Assembly (NCBI GenBank): GCA_021186555.1
Contig: JAJKFL010000042.1
Coordinates: 45,564,480-45,628,479 of the forward strand
Origin: Reticulitermes speratus
Lineage: Eukaryota > Arthropoda > Insecta > Blattodea > Rhinotermitidae
Reading direction: 5' to 3'
Length of the DNA: 64,000 bases
The number at the start of each line of letters is the position of its first letter. Position 1 is the first letter of the stretch. Made by a program: the position numbers and the translations under genes. Below the pieces are notes generated by a model. It was not told where the DNA came from. It worked only from the letters and a program-made list of their open reading frames with translations, and did not search any database. This document shows positions 21,044 through 32,108 of this stretch, piece after piece.

Positions 21044-21395
21044 ATGATTGAGAATCGATACTTTTTGTTTCGTTTTATTTCCGAGAAAAAAACTTAGTAC
21101 ACAGCTACAGACGTTTTATACTTTAAAATCTGTCCTACATAACCACAAAATTCGGCATTGTTGCATAAATGTTCATGCAACAATACATGTACAAAATGTA
21201 GGGCCCTTAACAAATTGCTACACATGATTGAGAATCGATACTTTTGTTTCATTTTATTTCTGAGAAAAAAACTTAGTACACAGCTACAGACGTTTTATAC
21301 TTTAAATCTGTCGAACATAACCACAAAATTCGGCATTGTTGTATAAATGTTTATGCAACAATACATGTACAAAATGTAGGGCCTTTAACATTACA
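21044..21395. repeat. 180-bp tandem duplication
   Basis: Two copies at a 180-bp offset (GATTGAGAATCGATACTTTT, GCAACAATACATGTACAAAA), about 95 percent alike. Each copy contains a small inverted repeat, TTGTTGCATAAATG...CATGCAACAA. Confidence 0.93.
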
Positions 21396-21491
21396 GCAGC
21401 TGGTATATGAATCACACCATGCTGCTTTTAAAGGGCCAAGAACTTATCAAATAATGCAGTCAACACGGCAGGTAAACCCGCGTATCACAAA

Positions 21492-21653
21492 TAAAATGTA
21501 TTGTACTTTTATTCTTCGCCTGCTACACGTTTCGGCCATCTTGTCTATCTTCACGTACACAACTGTACTACTACATGAAGGTCCTCTATCCCTGAAGATG
21601 GACAAGATGGCCGAAACGTGTAGCAGAAGTTGAATAATAAATATATTTCTAAT
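21492..21653. mobile_element. Short fold-back element
   Basis: The arms CTGCTACACGTTTCGGCCAT and ATGGCCGAAACGTGTAGCAG are perfect complements around a loop. The right arm has CTGAAGATGGACAAG and GAAACG, a degraded hammerhead-like order. Flanking TCACAAAT at 21484-21491 and 21654-21661 could be an 8-bp target duplication. Confidence 0.7.
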
Positions 21654-21661
21654 TCACAAAT

Positions 21662-22160
21662 TTTTATACGTTGTTGGTTGCCATTATTTGATAAAACTGG
21701 ATTAAACGATGAAAATGCATTACAAAAACAGTCAAGAACTTATTTTGAAATTATTTCGACTGAAGTTGAAAGACGTCATTCAGAATCGATACAGAACTTG
21801 CGAAACGAAAGGTTACTCTGTTAAGTTTTGAATTGGGACACGTACGTCATAAAGCGGACGTCATTTGACTTACGAAACCGGTACAGCTGTACTTATGATG
21901 GACGGACTATTCTTTCCTACGTCAGCGGTTTGAAAATTGCCCCAGCTGTTAAATCAATCATAAATACGGTACAATCTGCTACGACATGGACGTCGTGTTG
22001 TGACCACGTGCAGCAGGTAATGCGTATTCTAGGCTGTGGGCTGGAAGACACCTGGGTTCGATTACAGGCATGGAAAAATGTTTCTTCTCCCAAACGTCAA
22101 CCCGATCTGGTAACAATAATCTTTTTCTCATCTGGGCAAGATATACCCCGCACTTTATGC
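21662..22160. other. No recognised feature
   Basis: Random frames that run into the 20-bp array. Nothing recognised. Confidence 0.5.
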
Positions 22161-22728
22161 AACTCAGACCTTCTATTACCACACTCACCCTTCTATTACC
22201 ACACTCACCCTTCTATTACCACACTCACCCTTCTATTACCACACTCACCCTTCTATTACCATACTCACCCTTCTATTACCATACTCACCCTTCTATTACC
22301 ACACTCACCCTTCTATTACCACACTCACCCTTCTATTACCATACTCACCCTTCTATTACCATACTCACCCTTCTATTACCACACTCACCCTTCTATTACC
22401 ACACTCACCCTTCTATTACCACACTCACCCTTCTATTACCACACTCACCCTTCTATTACCACACTCACCCTTCTATTACCACACTCACCCTTCTATTACC
22501 ACACTCACCCTTCTATTACCACACTCACCCTTCTATTACCACACTCACCCTTCTATTACCACACTCACCCTTCTATTACCACACTCACCCTTCTATTACC
22601 ATACTCACCCTTCTATTACCATACTCACCCTTCTATTACCACACTCACCCTTCTATTACCACACTCACCCTTCTATTACCACACTCACCCTTCTATTACC
22701 AAACTCACCCTTCTATTACCACACTCAC
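22161..22728 (+). repeat. 20-bp minisatellite, about 28 copies
   Basis: Unit ACACTCACCCTTCTATTACC, very homogeneous, with ATACTCACC variants in pairs. Stop-free in more than one frame, so the long frames over it are artefacts. Confidence 0.98.
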
Positions 22729-22829
22729 AGGAACGCGTGAACAATCCCTAACGCGAGCCACTTAAACCCAGTTCATTCCCACCCATATTACACCTCTGTA
22801 GTCAATTTTAGTATTGTTATCCAATCCAC

Positions 22830-23132
22830 GGGCACGCGGTGGCGCAGTTGGTTGAGGCACTGCGCTACAAGCCGGAAGGTCGCGGGTTCGATTCCCGATT
22901 GCGTCACTGGAATTTTTCATTGACATAATCCTTTCGGTCGCACTGTGGCCCTGGGGTTGTCTCAGCCTCTAACATAAATGAGTACCAGGAATATTTCCTG
23001 GGGGTAAAGGCGGCCGATGCGTAGGGCTGATAACCTTACCACCTTCATGTGCCGATTGTCTAAAAATCTGGGAGCCTCGACCTCCTGGAGCCCTAAGGGT
23101 CTGTAATGGGATTGCTTTACCTTTACCTTTGT
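22830..23132 (+). mobile_element. SINE family D, full length
   Basis: Head GGTGGCGCAGTTGGTTGAGG (A box) with B box GGGTTCGATTCCC. Body TACCAGGAATATTTCCTGGG and GGTAAAGGCGGCCG. 3' tail CTTTACCTTTACC. A perfect 13-bp target duplication TTATCCAATCCAC sits at 22817-22829 and 23133-23145. Body core and tail resemble family A although the heads differ. Confidence 0.93.
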
Positions 23133-23306
23133 TTATCCAATCCACACCAAGTTCTTCCAAATTTTCTGTTACCATCACGTTTTTCCGACCAAAATTTTAC
23201 TTCACTATTACTTTCCCCCTTGTCTACATGCCCTGCCAATTCCTTCCTCCCTAATTGTATAGTCCTAATCATGTTTGGCGAGGTAAAGAAAATACTAATT
23301 CCATGA

Positions 23307-23640
23307 TATAACAAGATAGGCAATGTACGCATAACGTAACATTGTGGTGCACTGGCGTCACGTTTACACCTCCTCGACTACCCTAAGAGCCTGATACAGT
23401 TTAATTCGGAGGCGATTTCATGTCGCCGGCAATAATAAAACCATCTTAGTTCTTCACGTAAATTACCCGACACGTTTGTCTGATTGTAAACAAATTTGGA
23501 TTTTCTCGGCAGACTTTAATGAAAGTCTCCAATATCAAATTTCACGAAAAATCCGTCAAGTGGGAGCCTAGCTGATGCAAGCGGACAGAGGGACATGACA
23601 CAGGTAATAGGCGCTTTCAGGGATTATGCAAAAGCGCCAA
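23307..23640 (+). repeat. Interspersed repeat family R, copy 2
   Basis: AACAAGATAGGCAATGTACG, CATGTCGCCGGCAATAATAA, AAATTTCACGAAAAATCCGT and GCGGACAGAGGGACATGACA match copy 1 in order. No coding capacity. Confidence 0.7.
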
Positions 23641-23825
23641 ATACGTGGATCTTGAAGAAATGGGTTGGTTAGTAAGGGGTACGTCCGTTTGGCACGGGAT
23701 ATGGTCCATTGGCGGGCTGTTGTGAGGGCGGTAATGAACTTTCCTACCCAGAAAAGGCGGGAAATTACCTGATTGGCTGCGTGTTGGCTTCTCAAAATAC
23801 ATTATACTGTAGGGACTTAGATATG

Positions 23826-24360
23826 AGCTTTTCCGGAATATTACGCGGAGTCGTGTGGTAGTTGTTTACCGACGTTTCGGGACAACGTGTCGGTCCCATC
23901 TCCACGGGTCAATAGTCATGTAATTGTTTACCGACGTTTCGGGACAACGTGTCGGTCCCATCTCCACGGGTCAATAGTCATGTAATTGTTTACCGACGTT
24001 TCGGGACAACGTGTCGGTCCCATCTCCACGGGTCAATAGTCATGTAATTGTTTACCGACGTTTCGGGACGTGTCGGTCCCATCTCCACGGGTCAATAGTC
24101 ATGTAATTGTTTACCGACGTTTCGGGACAACGTGTCGGTCCCATCTCCACGGGTCAATAGTCATGTAATTGTTTACCGACGTTTCGGGACAACGTGTCGG
24201 TCCCATCTCCACGGGTCAATAGTCATGTAATTGTTTACCGACGTTTCGGGACAACGTGTCGGTCCCATCTCCACGGGTCAATAGTCATGTAATTGTTTAC
24301 CGACGTTTCGGGACAACGTGTCGGTCCCATCTTCACGGGTCAAGAGTCCGAGTAGGGACT
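23826..24360 (+). repeat. 62-bp array grown from a fold-back element, 8 copies
   Basis: The first unit is preceded by GGAATATTACGCGGAGTCG, which is the outer arm of the GTTTCGG fold-back family. Each 62-bp unit holds TTTACCGACGTTTCGGGAC, CGTGTCGGTCCCATCTCCAC and AATAGTCATGTAATT. Copies start near 23868 and repeat every 62 bp (59 bp once, after a 3-bp loss). Compare the single-copy form at 29281-29330. Confidence 0.95.
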
Positions 24361-24943
24361 TAGGTTAGTTGTTGTAAAATGATTAAGAAAAAGAGTGGCC
24401 TTCTATGAAACAGATGACGTCAGTCAAGTAAGTGCACAAACTAAATTAGTATTTCCGACCCATTCATACACCAAATAACTTAAAATAACTTTTAAGACCC
24501 TTCATTGATGAGCAGTAATGTAGAACTATACTATTCAAACGCAATTCAGTACTGTTTCATTAAAAGTTCTTTTAGAGCAATATTTATAGCACATACGTCA
24601 ATTAACGTGCGTCATACAAGTTTCAAACGCCATTCCATACTGAAACGTACATACATAAAATATGAGCGTAATGTAGGTACACCGTCTGTCCCCCTGCAGG
24701 TCAATAAATAACCTGCCAAAATGGCAACAATCTTTTTGAATTTGTTCAGTGGGGCCAACCTCGGGAATTTCGTTATTCTAATAAATGTAATACCAACCTA
24801 ACTTAAAAGGAACTGCGTAATCTACAGCACAAGAACGTAGCAGAGGGAAATTTAAATCAGAAGGCCAGCAGAAGTACATACGCCAGGCACACGCAACAAT
24901 GTTGCTGTTTAGATGAAATTTTAGGTCTTGGATAACAAACCAA
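24361..24943. other. No recognised feature
   Basis: AT-rich sequence with short random frames. Nothing recognised. Confidence 0.5.
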
Positions 24944-25027
24944 ATACAGGGCATACACAAAAGAATGGTGCAGTTTTAATAGTGAACACTATTAAAACCG
25001 CACCATTCTTTTGTGTATGCCCCGTAT
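24944..25027. repeat. 41-bp-arm hairpin with 2-nt loop
   Basis: ACAGGGCATACACAAAAGAA on the left is answered by TTCTTTTGTGTATGCCCCGT on the right, with only two mismatches over 41 bp. The spacer is AA. It lies next to inverted family R copy 3 and could be a MITE or the terminal structure of a larger repeat. Confidence 0.9.
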
Positions 25028-25094
25028 ACTTTTCACTCAGTCTACACAGCTTTCATCGGCTAACAATTTCATTTTCTTGACAATACTAGCTACG

Positions 25095-25628
25095 AATTTC
25101 GGCCTTTTAGGCGCGTTCGTAAAACTACAAAAAGCGACTATTAGCTTCGTCATGTCTGTCCGTCCGTACGGAACAACTCGGCTCCCACTGGACGGATTTT
25201 CATTAACTTTGATATGAGTATTTTTCGAAATTATGTCGAGGAAATCCAAGTTACATTCAAATATGACAATAATAATGGGTACTTTATATAAAGACCTAAT
25301 TACATTTATGGTAATATCTGGCTCAAGTCTTCTTAGAACGAAAAATGTTTCAGACAAATATTGTAGATAAAATCAAAACATACATTTTATGTTCAATAAC
25401 TTTTTTTCCCAAAAACCATACCGTTTATGAGACAAGAAAAAATATGGTACAGCCAGACAGGCCACAGATTTCAATATACGAGTAATACGGCGCATGCGCT
25501 TTGCATTCTGGATAACTAAGGCTACAGACACACACTCAGAATATCTAACACTTATTGCTTTGTCACGGCAACAATGGTTACGCGAACGCTCCTCAATGTC
25601 ACGTTGTAAATTGCCTGTCTTTTTAATC
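25095..25628 (-). repeat. Interspersed repeat family R, copy 3 (inverted, long form)
   Basis: In reverse orientation it shares GACGAAGCTAATAGTCGC, CCAGTGGGAGCCGAGTTGTT, GGCCTGTCTGGCTGTACCAT and AATGCAAAGCGCATGCGCCG with 29565-30080. It is longer than copies 1 and 2, which lack the middle. The 143-codon minus-strand frame here is not a recognised protein. Confidence 0.8.
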
Positions 25629-26123
25629 AAGCCAACATCAGACTTAACCACTATACAGCAGTATAAATGTAGTATCATAACACATGACAGTTCGGTTTTG
25701 TTGTCAGGTGCGTTAAGGCAAAAAGGCTTAAAAACAAAAGTGCGTAAAGGAAGGCCGTGGCGTACTTTAAATTTAGCCAAGAACACTTTTTTTCCCCCCC
25801 CCACAACTTTTATAATCAGTATTGAAGAATAATTGGCGCTGTGATGTCTAAGATTGTGAAAGAATCTTTAAATAAACCGAAATATCTGGACAGAATATTA
25901 CAGACTAGGTCGTTTGTGAAGCCCCTGTACAATACTGTATGGCCTGCAGCAAGGGCTGGGCGGATAACGCCCGCACTTACAGCAAGCGTATTGAATTTCA
26001 AATTATAAAGTCTGCATAACAACGTAACGTGATATCTCCCTAACTGACTGGAGCTTCAGACAAAACCAGCGACTCAATTATCTGCCGTTCGATATACCTT
26101 TCACACAGATCATGAAACACATT
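25629..26123. other. No recognised feature
   Basis: Nothing recognised beyond short random frames and a C tract near 25795. Confidence 0.5.
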
Positions 26124-26279
26124 CACTTCCAATTGATGCTAGTCTGTTTTTGTGTTTTAACGCCGTCTAGTTTGTTCCGTTTCACTGCCTCCATCTTCAT
26201 GGTGACCGAGATGGTTTTTGTCCACCTGAGCCAATTTCGGTAACACAGAAGATGGAGGCAGAACGTAACTCCGAAACGT
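26124..26279 (+). mobile_element. Small fold-back element carrying SINE E, locus 2 (left part)
   Basis: Same sequence as 12260-12428, including CTGCCTCCATCTTCATGG and GAAGATGGAGGCAGAACG. Sequence after the SINE restarts with CCGAAACGTTGGAAC, so the element is split by the insertion. Confidence 0.75.
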
Positions 26280-26567
26280 AGGCCATGCCATGGCTCAGGC
26301 GGTTAGTCACCGGCCTCTCACCGCGGAGGCACGGGTTCGATCCCGGGGTCAGTCTATGTGGGATTTATGGTGGACAAAGTGGCACTGAGACAGGTTTTTC
26401 CCCGAGTACTTCTGTTTTCCCCTGTCAATTTCATTCCAGCGGTGCTCCATTACATGGAGAAACGAAAATAAAAACTAATCATCTTCATCACAGGGTTACA
26501 CAATAAGCCGCAAGGCTGCGACGCGTCTGTAGCATCTGCTGCGGGGCCCTTCACCACAAAAAAAAAA
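26280..26567 (+). mobile_element. SINE family E with 13-bp target duplication
   Basis: Head GGCTCAGGCGGTTAGTCACC with B box GGGTTCGATCCCGG. Body and A tail as in 12429-12718. The target duplication AACTCCGAAACGT is perfect (26267-26279, 26568-26580) and lies inside the fold-back element. Confidence 0.92.
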
Positions 26568-26689
26568 AACTCCGAAACGTTGGAACAAAGTTAAAAATCC
26601 CAAAAATATCATCATTCCAACAATACCCGCTGTTATAACTTGAAAACTACTCACTTAATATTACACATGTTCCGTGCAGTGTTTTACAT

Positions 26690-27150
26690 ATATAAGTTTT
26701 TATTACCAACTACTGCACAATAAGTTTATACACTACTACATGTTTCGGCTGACTATCTCAGCCATATCAGGGAGTCATCGTACATAGACATAAGTAAATT
26801 ACAGCGTGTCACTGAGTGGTAAAATTAACATTTATCACAGCCGCAGTCACTGATATTACTTAAGAATTAAACACCGGGTACGACAGCCAGGGGTCTCCAC
26901 CCCACAGCAACTGGAAGTGGTTGAGAGACAGATATTTGGAGACAGATTTTGTATAGACTTTGTACCTTAAATTTTGTGTAATACAATACTGCATTTTGTC
27001 ATATGTAATTTAAATTATAAAATCAGTAACACGCTGTGCGCTGCTTATGTCTATGTACGATGACTCACTGATGATGGCTGAGATAGTCAGTCGAAACATG
27101 TAGTAGTGTATAAAGTTATTGTGCAGTAGTTGGTAATAAAACGTATATTG
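26690..27150. mobile_element. Fold-back element with hammerhead-like arms
   Basis: The left arm (about 26695-26790) and right arm (about 27045-27148) are inverted: ACTACTACATGTTTCGGCTG against its complement CGAAACATGTAGTAGTG, and CCAACTACTGCACAATAA against TTATTGTGCAGTAGTTGG. The centre is 250 bp of non-repeated sequence. I see no certain target duplication. Confidence 0.75.
27068..27110 (+). ncRNA. Hammerhead-like motif, diverged
   Basis: CTGATGA (27068-27074), one extra T, stem II GGCTGA (27076-27081) with TCAGTC (27087-27092), GAAAC and then ATGTA. The stem I partner is not clear. The left arm on the minus strand has the same order with CTGATA. Confidence 0.35.
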
Positions 27151-27165
27151 AATACTCACATTTTT

Positions 27166-27418
27166 TTTCCAATGGCTCGACAGCCCCTAGGGGCCTAGAC
27201 CGCCTCATTTTTCGAGGCTTCACGATCACACTCAGACACACCACACTCGGTAGAACTCCTCTGGACGAGTGATCAGACCGACGCAGAGACCTCTACCTGA
27301 CAACACACAACACTCACAACAGACAGACATCCATGCCCCCGGTGGGATTCGAACCCGCAATCCCAGCAAGCGAGCGGCCGTAGACCCACGCCTTAGACCG
27401 CGCGGCCACTGCGATCGG
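27166..27418 (-). mobile_element. SINE family B
   Basis: Complete minus-strand copy from CAGCCCCTAGGGGCC to the tRNA-Leu-like head. A perfect 12-bp target duplication ACTCACATTTTT sits at 27154-27165 and 27419-27430. Confidence 0.93.
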
Positions 27419-27430
27419 ACTCACATTTTT

Positions 27431-27796
27431 ACCTCCGCTTAACTGACAGTTGTTGTTTCAAATTATTACAGCTAAATGAGAACTGAATTTTTGACACCAG
27501 TGACAACTAATATTAAGTTATTTCAGATTTTGACATCGTGCAGTCTTGAAGACGGGCACAGACGTTTCGAAGTAATCCGACGCTTCCGTTCACAGTTACA
27601 ATTCCTTCCATCCTAAAATCACGTATACGCAGTACGTTCCTTTGAAACGTGCATAGAAGAATGTATAGATAGAATGCATAGAAGATTAATGACCATCTTT
27701 GAAACTTCACTAAAAGTGCGCCACGTATAACAAACACGTGTCATACACTGACACTTGCTTTCAACTTATGCCTCATGGGAGAATTTATGGAGGGAA
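27431..27796. other. No gene; a CTTGAAGACGGGC/GTTTCGAAG motif at 27545-27575
   Basis: The motif looks like part of another fold-back arm. Otherwise nothing recognised. Confidence 0.4.
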
Positions 27797-28332
27797 TCTG
27801 CCCCAGTCTCAACCAATCTGCCCGTCTCAACCAATCTGCCCCAGTCTCAACCAATCTGCCCGTCTCAACCAATCTGCCCCAGTCTCAACCAATCTGCCCG
27901 TCTCAACCAATCTGCCCGTCTCAACCAATCTGCCCGTCTCAACCAATCTGCCCGTCTCAACCAATCTGTCCCAGTCTCAACCAATCTGCTCCAGTCTCTC
28001 AACCAAACTGCCCCAGTCTCAACCAATCTGCCCCAGTCTCAACCAATCTGCCCCAGTCTCAACCAATCCGCCCGTCTCAACCAATCTGCCCCAATCTCAA
28101 CCAATCTGCCCCAGTCTCAACCAATCTGACCCAGTTTAAACCAATCTGACGCAGTCTCAACCAATCTGCCCCAGTCTCAACCAATCTGCCCGTCTCTCAA
28201 CCAATCTGCCCCAGTCTCTCAACCAATCTGCCTCAGTCTCTCAACCAATCTGCCCCAGTCTCTCAATCAATCTGCCCCAGTCTCAACCAATCTGCCCCAG
28301 TCTCTCAACCAATCTGCCCCAGTCTCAACCAA
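27797..28332 (+). repeat. 18/20/22-bp minisatellite, about 27 copies
   Basis: Units CCCCAGTCTCAACCAATCTG (20), a form lacking CA (18) and a form with an extra TC (22). The 18-bp form clusters in the left half and the 22-bp form on the right, consistent with stepwise slippage. Confidence 0.97.
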
Positions 28333-28429
28333 TTCTAAACGGCATGACGTCTGAGCTTAGAAATTTTGTGGGTGAAGGGAAAGTAACAACAAAGATTCCA
28401 TCCAAAGTAAATGGCAGAATGCCTAGAAA

Positions 28430-28700
28430 CTGAAGTGAATGGAGTTCAGTTGGCACACGGGCTAGACGACTGAGTAACCGGGGTTTCATTCCCAATACAA
28501 ATAAGAACCTTTTCTGCACAACGTCAAAACAGGATGTGGGGTCTGGGGTCCACACACCCTCGGGGGGGGGGGGGGACTGCGGGTTCTTAACGCCGGGGTA
28601 AAGCGGTCGGTGCGTGATGCTGACCATTTACCGTCAACTATTTCCGGGTTAAGCAAGGGTGGAGCTCTACCTCCAACCCCATACGTCTTAATAGCACACG
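28430..28700 (+). mobile_element. Old SINE remnant with A/D-type core
   Basis: A decayed head around GGCACACGGGCTAGACGACT and TTTCATTCCC, then GCCGGGGTAAAGCGGTCGG and GGTGGAGCTCTACCTCCAAC follow the A order. A G tract interrupts it at 28561-28575. Confidence 0.6.
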
Positions 28701-28949
28701 GACAATTTGTTCGTAAGTTAATCCGCGCCAAAGCTGAAATGTGATTAACCTAAAAACAAATATTCCCAATACAGACGACTACCGCATTCACAGCTTAAGA
28801 CCCTGAAGTATTATATCAGTATTTAATAGTTCAGTTCCTACTCCCAGAAAACACACTGCGTGTACATTACGAAGACCAGATATTTAGGGTACCTTGAGCA
28901 AACACAAGAAAATTTGCAAGTTTTGAGTTTTACGCAACGGTGTAGTTGA

Positions 28950-29160
28950 GGATCCCTTTCTTCTGGATTATGCCACTGCGTCATGGGGTACTGCTACATC
29001 GACGTTTCGAAGGAACGTATTGCCTTCAACTTCAAGGGCTAATAGACCGTAGGTCGATAGGTTTTCTATGATCTACTGACCATAACCAATGAAGGCAGGT
29101 TCCTTCGAAACATCGGGATCCGATAATCGAGGGACGCAACGTCATATCCCGAAAGAACGG
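28950..29160. mobile_element. Fold-back remnant
   Basis: TCGACGTTTCGAAGGAACG is answered by GTTCCTTCGAAACATCG about 110 bp later, and GGATTATGCCACTGCG by a degraded GCAACGTCATATCCCG. Confidence 0.6.
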
Positions 29161-29207
29161 AGTGCTCATCAATAAGTTTTTGAACATGTTTGAAACATGT
29201 GTACTTT

Positions 29208-29436
29208 GCGTGATTTCAGGCTGCCACCGCGATGTAGATGAGATGCGTTCTTCTGGGATATTACTCAGCGTTAAGTGGTAACTCTGTACCGACGTTTCGG
29301 GACAACCTATCGGTTCCATCTTCAAGAGTCCTTTCTTCTTGGACTTCTCGAAGATGGAACCGATAGGTTGTCCCGAAACGTCGGTACAGAGTTACCACTT
29401 AACGCTGAGTAATATCCCAGAAGAACGCAGATTTCA
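29208..29436 (-). mobile_element. Fold-back element, GTTTCGG family
   Basis: The arms 29244-29328 and 29345-29430 are almost perfect inverted repeats (CCGACGTTTCGGGACAACCT). The left side extends into TGATTTCAGGCTGCCACCGC, the complement of the asymmetric tail of the 8831-9137 element. It is therefore inserted in the opposite orientation. The single unit is the source form of the 62-bp array at 23.9 kb. Confidence 0.85.
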
Positions 29437-29564
29437 TGTTTAAAAAAGATAAAATTTGATTGAGAGAAAAGGACGGAGATAACAAAGCAGTTGGCTAAAT
29501 ATTTTGGCTGTTTTCAGTAACAATGTAAGATATACAGATGCGAAATTCGCGATACTCATCATTC

Positions 29565-30080
29565 AACAAGACAGGCAATTTACGTATAACGCAATATCGA
29601 GGCCCAAATATTGTTACCATGGAAACGCAACACGTATTACATATTCCGAGTGTGTGTCTGTAGCCTTAGTTATCCGGCATGCAACGCGCATGCGCCGTAT
29701 TATACTGTCATCTGTGGCCTGTCTGGCTGTACCATATTTTTCCACATTATCTCATAAACGGCACGATTTTCGGAAAAGTTATTGAACACAAAATGTGTCT
29801 TTTGGTTTTCTCTACAACTTTTGTCTGAAACATTTCTCATTCTAAGAAGAATTCAGCGACATATTATCATAAATGTACATAGGTCTTCATGTAAAGTACC
29901 CGTTATTCTAGTTAGATTTTAATGAATCTTGAATTTTCTCGACAGATTTTCGAAAAATACTCAAATACCAAATTTCACGAAAATCCGTCCAGTGGGAGCC
30001 GAGTTGTTCCAGGCGGACAGACGGAGAGACAGACAGACAGACATGACGAAGCTAACAGTCGCTCTTCCCAATTTTGCGAA
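29565..30080 (+). repeat. Interspersed repeat family R, copy 4 (long form)
   Basis: Contains AACAAGACAGGCAATTTACG, GGCATGCAACGCGCATGCGC, GGCCTGTCTGGCTGTACCAT, CCAAATTTCACGAAAATCCG, GCGGACAGACGG with a CAGA repeat, and CATGACGAAGCTAACAGTCG. The window's most complete copy. Class unknown. Confidence 0.8.
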
Positions 30081-30754
30081 AGTGCCTAAAAACAGACTCC
30101 GGCCGTCACGTTCTCCGTACCCCTAGCTACTCAACAGGCTCATTGCTTACGTCACAATTGCGTACGTACACAGCGCAAGATACGATATTCGGTAACAAAA
30201 TAAAACCATACACATTTCACAGCATCTGCTTTTCTTCGTTTGCAATGTCAATAAGTATTATAACACTTACACATTCCTCTTCTAACAGTGAAGCAACGAA
30301 ATAACACTGATCATAAAGAAGGCGGCCATTCCATGCCTACATAACCTATATTTTGTGTGATTACTCTACACGAAACAATGATATTGTTTCAAAGTGCTGC
30401 TAGCTTTACAGAACGAACGCGAATTGACACTAGGTTTGTAGCCAGAGGCCTGCATATGGCGCTAAGCTTGTCCTGCAGCATTGACCTTACTAACAGCACA
30501 TGTGTATGAACAGAAAATAAAAACTGAATTTTAATACACATGTTTCCATTTAGATTTCTCGGGAAATTGAAGCAGAAGAAAAAAACACCACAGCCCTCAT
30601 TCCACCACAGTCATGGCACTTCATCAAGTTCGCCAACGGCATAAGCGCAATTCCATAAAATTACTCCGTGTTACAAAAAAAAATGTCCCTATTATCTACA
30701 GTGCTGACACTTAAATTCCCTTCACTGCGTTCTGTTCATTCCCAGAAACATATA
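30081..30754. other. No recognised feature
   Basis: Short random frames only. Confidence 0.5.
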
Positions 30755-30763
30755 TGACCCATA

Positions 30764-31075
30764 ATATAGATAAAGCAATCCCATTACAAGCCTGGACAGA
30801 CCCTTAGGGTTCCAGGAGGTTGAGGCTCCCAGAATATCTAGACAATCGGCACATGAAGGTGGTAAGGTTGTAAGCCCTACGCACCGGCCGCCTTTATCCC
30901 CCAGGAAATATTCCTGGTACTCATTTCTATTACAGGCTGAGTCGACGCCAGGGCCATAGTGCGACCGGAAGGATTGGGTCAATGAAAAATCTCAGTGACT
31001 CCATCGCGAATCGAACCCGCGACCTTCCGGCTTGTAGCGCAGTGCCTCAACCAACTGCGCCACCGCGTGCCCCCC
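30764..31075 (-). mobile_element. SINE family D, full length
   Basis: Complete minus-strand copy, from AAGCAATCCCATTACA through the CCCAGGAAATATTCCTGG core to head ACTGCGCCACCGCG. Perfect 9-bp target duplication TGACCCATA (30755-30763, 31076-31084). Confidence 0.93.
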
Positions 31076-31084
31076 TGACCCATA

Positions 31085-31649
31085 CTATCCTGTGGGTAAA
31101 ATATAGACATTTTAATGCTAAAGCAGTCGGTATGTATATATATATATACACACGGTTACCAATATTATTAAAATAATGCAACGTGGTTTACCTAAGTAAT
31201 GTCCCTGGGGCTAGTGTAGGGGGAAATATAAAGCATTAACGTCTGAATTACATGGTGGTCAATGGTCAAGTTTTGTCCGTAGTAACCCTGAGAAATGTGT
31301 CAGAAGTACTGTCTGGTAGCCGACTGAGGTAAACACGTAAACAGATCCAGAAGTGCAGAAAAACAGACAATTCCTGCCAATACACAAATTTAAACCACGG
31401 CCATTAGCAGTAGATGCTCACTTCATCATCTGAGCTATCGAAGATAGTTACCACTACTTGGTGCACATTTAAAGGTTCTGCGGTTTGAATTGATTCGCAC
31501 GGATATTTTATTTAATGACGCTGTGAACATCGCACAATATAGCGTCGAATACGAGGAGAATTAGTGAATAATGAATTGCAGACGGGGTGAAAAAAGTTGT
31601 CAGGATTAATTATAGCTACGGTTCAGGAATTTGCAAGGAGGGACTGAGA
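31085..31649 (-). other. No gene; tRNA-like head remnant at 31385-31440
   Basis: On the minus strand CGATAGCTCAGATGATGAAG resembles an A box, with a decayed B box GTGGTTTAAATTTG. A short (TA)n tract lies at about 31136-31147. Nothing else recognised. Confidence 0.45.
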
Positions 31650-31855
31650 AAAACGACGAAAAATCTTAGACGAAACAACTGTCTGGTATTTGAACCCTCG
31701 ATCCCCCGAATACGGTGTTCACTGCAAGATGATGTTAGGCCCGTTGAGTTGTAATGTGATTCATTCCACGGAGGTAAAGCGGCCACAGCGCGAACCTATC
31801 CACTCACCTTCACCTAACATCTGGATATAGGCCTCTACCTCTTCCAATTGTTTTT
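31650..31855 (-). mobile_element. Old SINE remnant with A/D-type core
   Basis: Head-like GTATTTGAACCCTCGATCC is near one end. CCACGGAGGTAAAGCGGCCA is embedded, and the tail region has AGGCCTCTACCTC. Strongly diverged, so strand and limits are uncertain. Confidence 0.45.
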
Positions 31856-32108
31856 TATGACGTGGTACTTAATTAGGGAACGTTAGATTTATATTTACTT
31901 CGAATCGATTAATGGTTCCTCATAAATTTTTAGTCTGAGTTAACCTTTTGTTTTTTTTTAATTTATGACATACTTTGGGGTATAGCATGTGTGGTTCTTT
32001 GAAATAAAGCATCCACGTATTCAAAAAATACGATACATTCAAGTACTGTAATCTAATCTACAAAATGCATACGACGTTTCACCAACTAAAAATAATGTCA
32101 GAAGAAAG

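Noticed and set aside
22161-22728. CRISPR-like regular repeat
   Set aside because: The copies are contiguous with no unique spacers, and the DNA is eukaryotic. The same holds for the 23-, 33-, 50- and 62-bp arrays.
21828-22765. 307- and 231-codon frames over the 20-bp repeat
   Set aside because: They are produced by the repeat ACACTCACCCTTCTATTACC; two frames are open at once.
22830-22905. tRNA gene
   Set aside because: The A and B boxes are those of a SINE head. The sequence continues into a SINE body with tail and target duplication, and the cloverleaf is not closed. The same applies to the heads of families A, B, C and E.
25373-25804. 143-codon minus-strand frame
   Set aside because: It lies across repeat family R and has no domain. 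Related copies of R have this region interrupted by stops.
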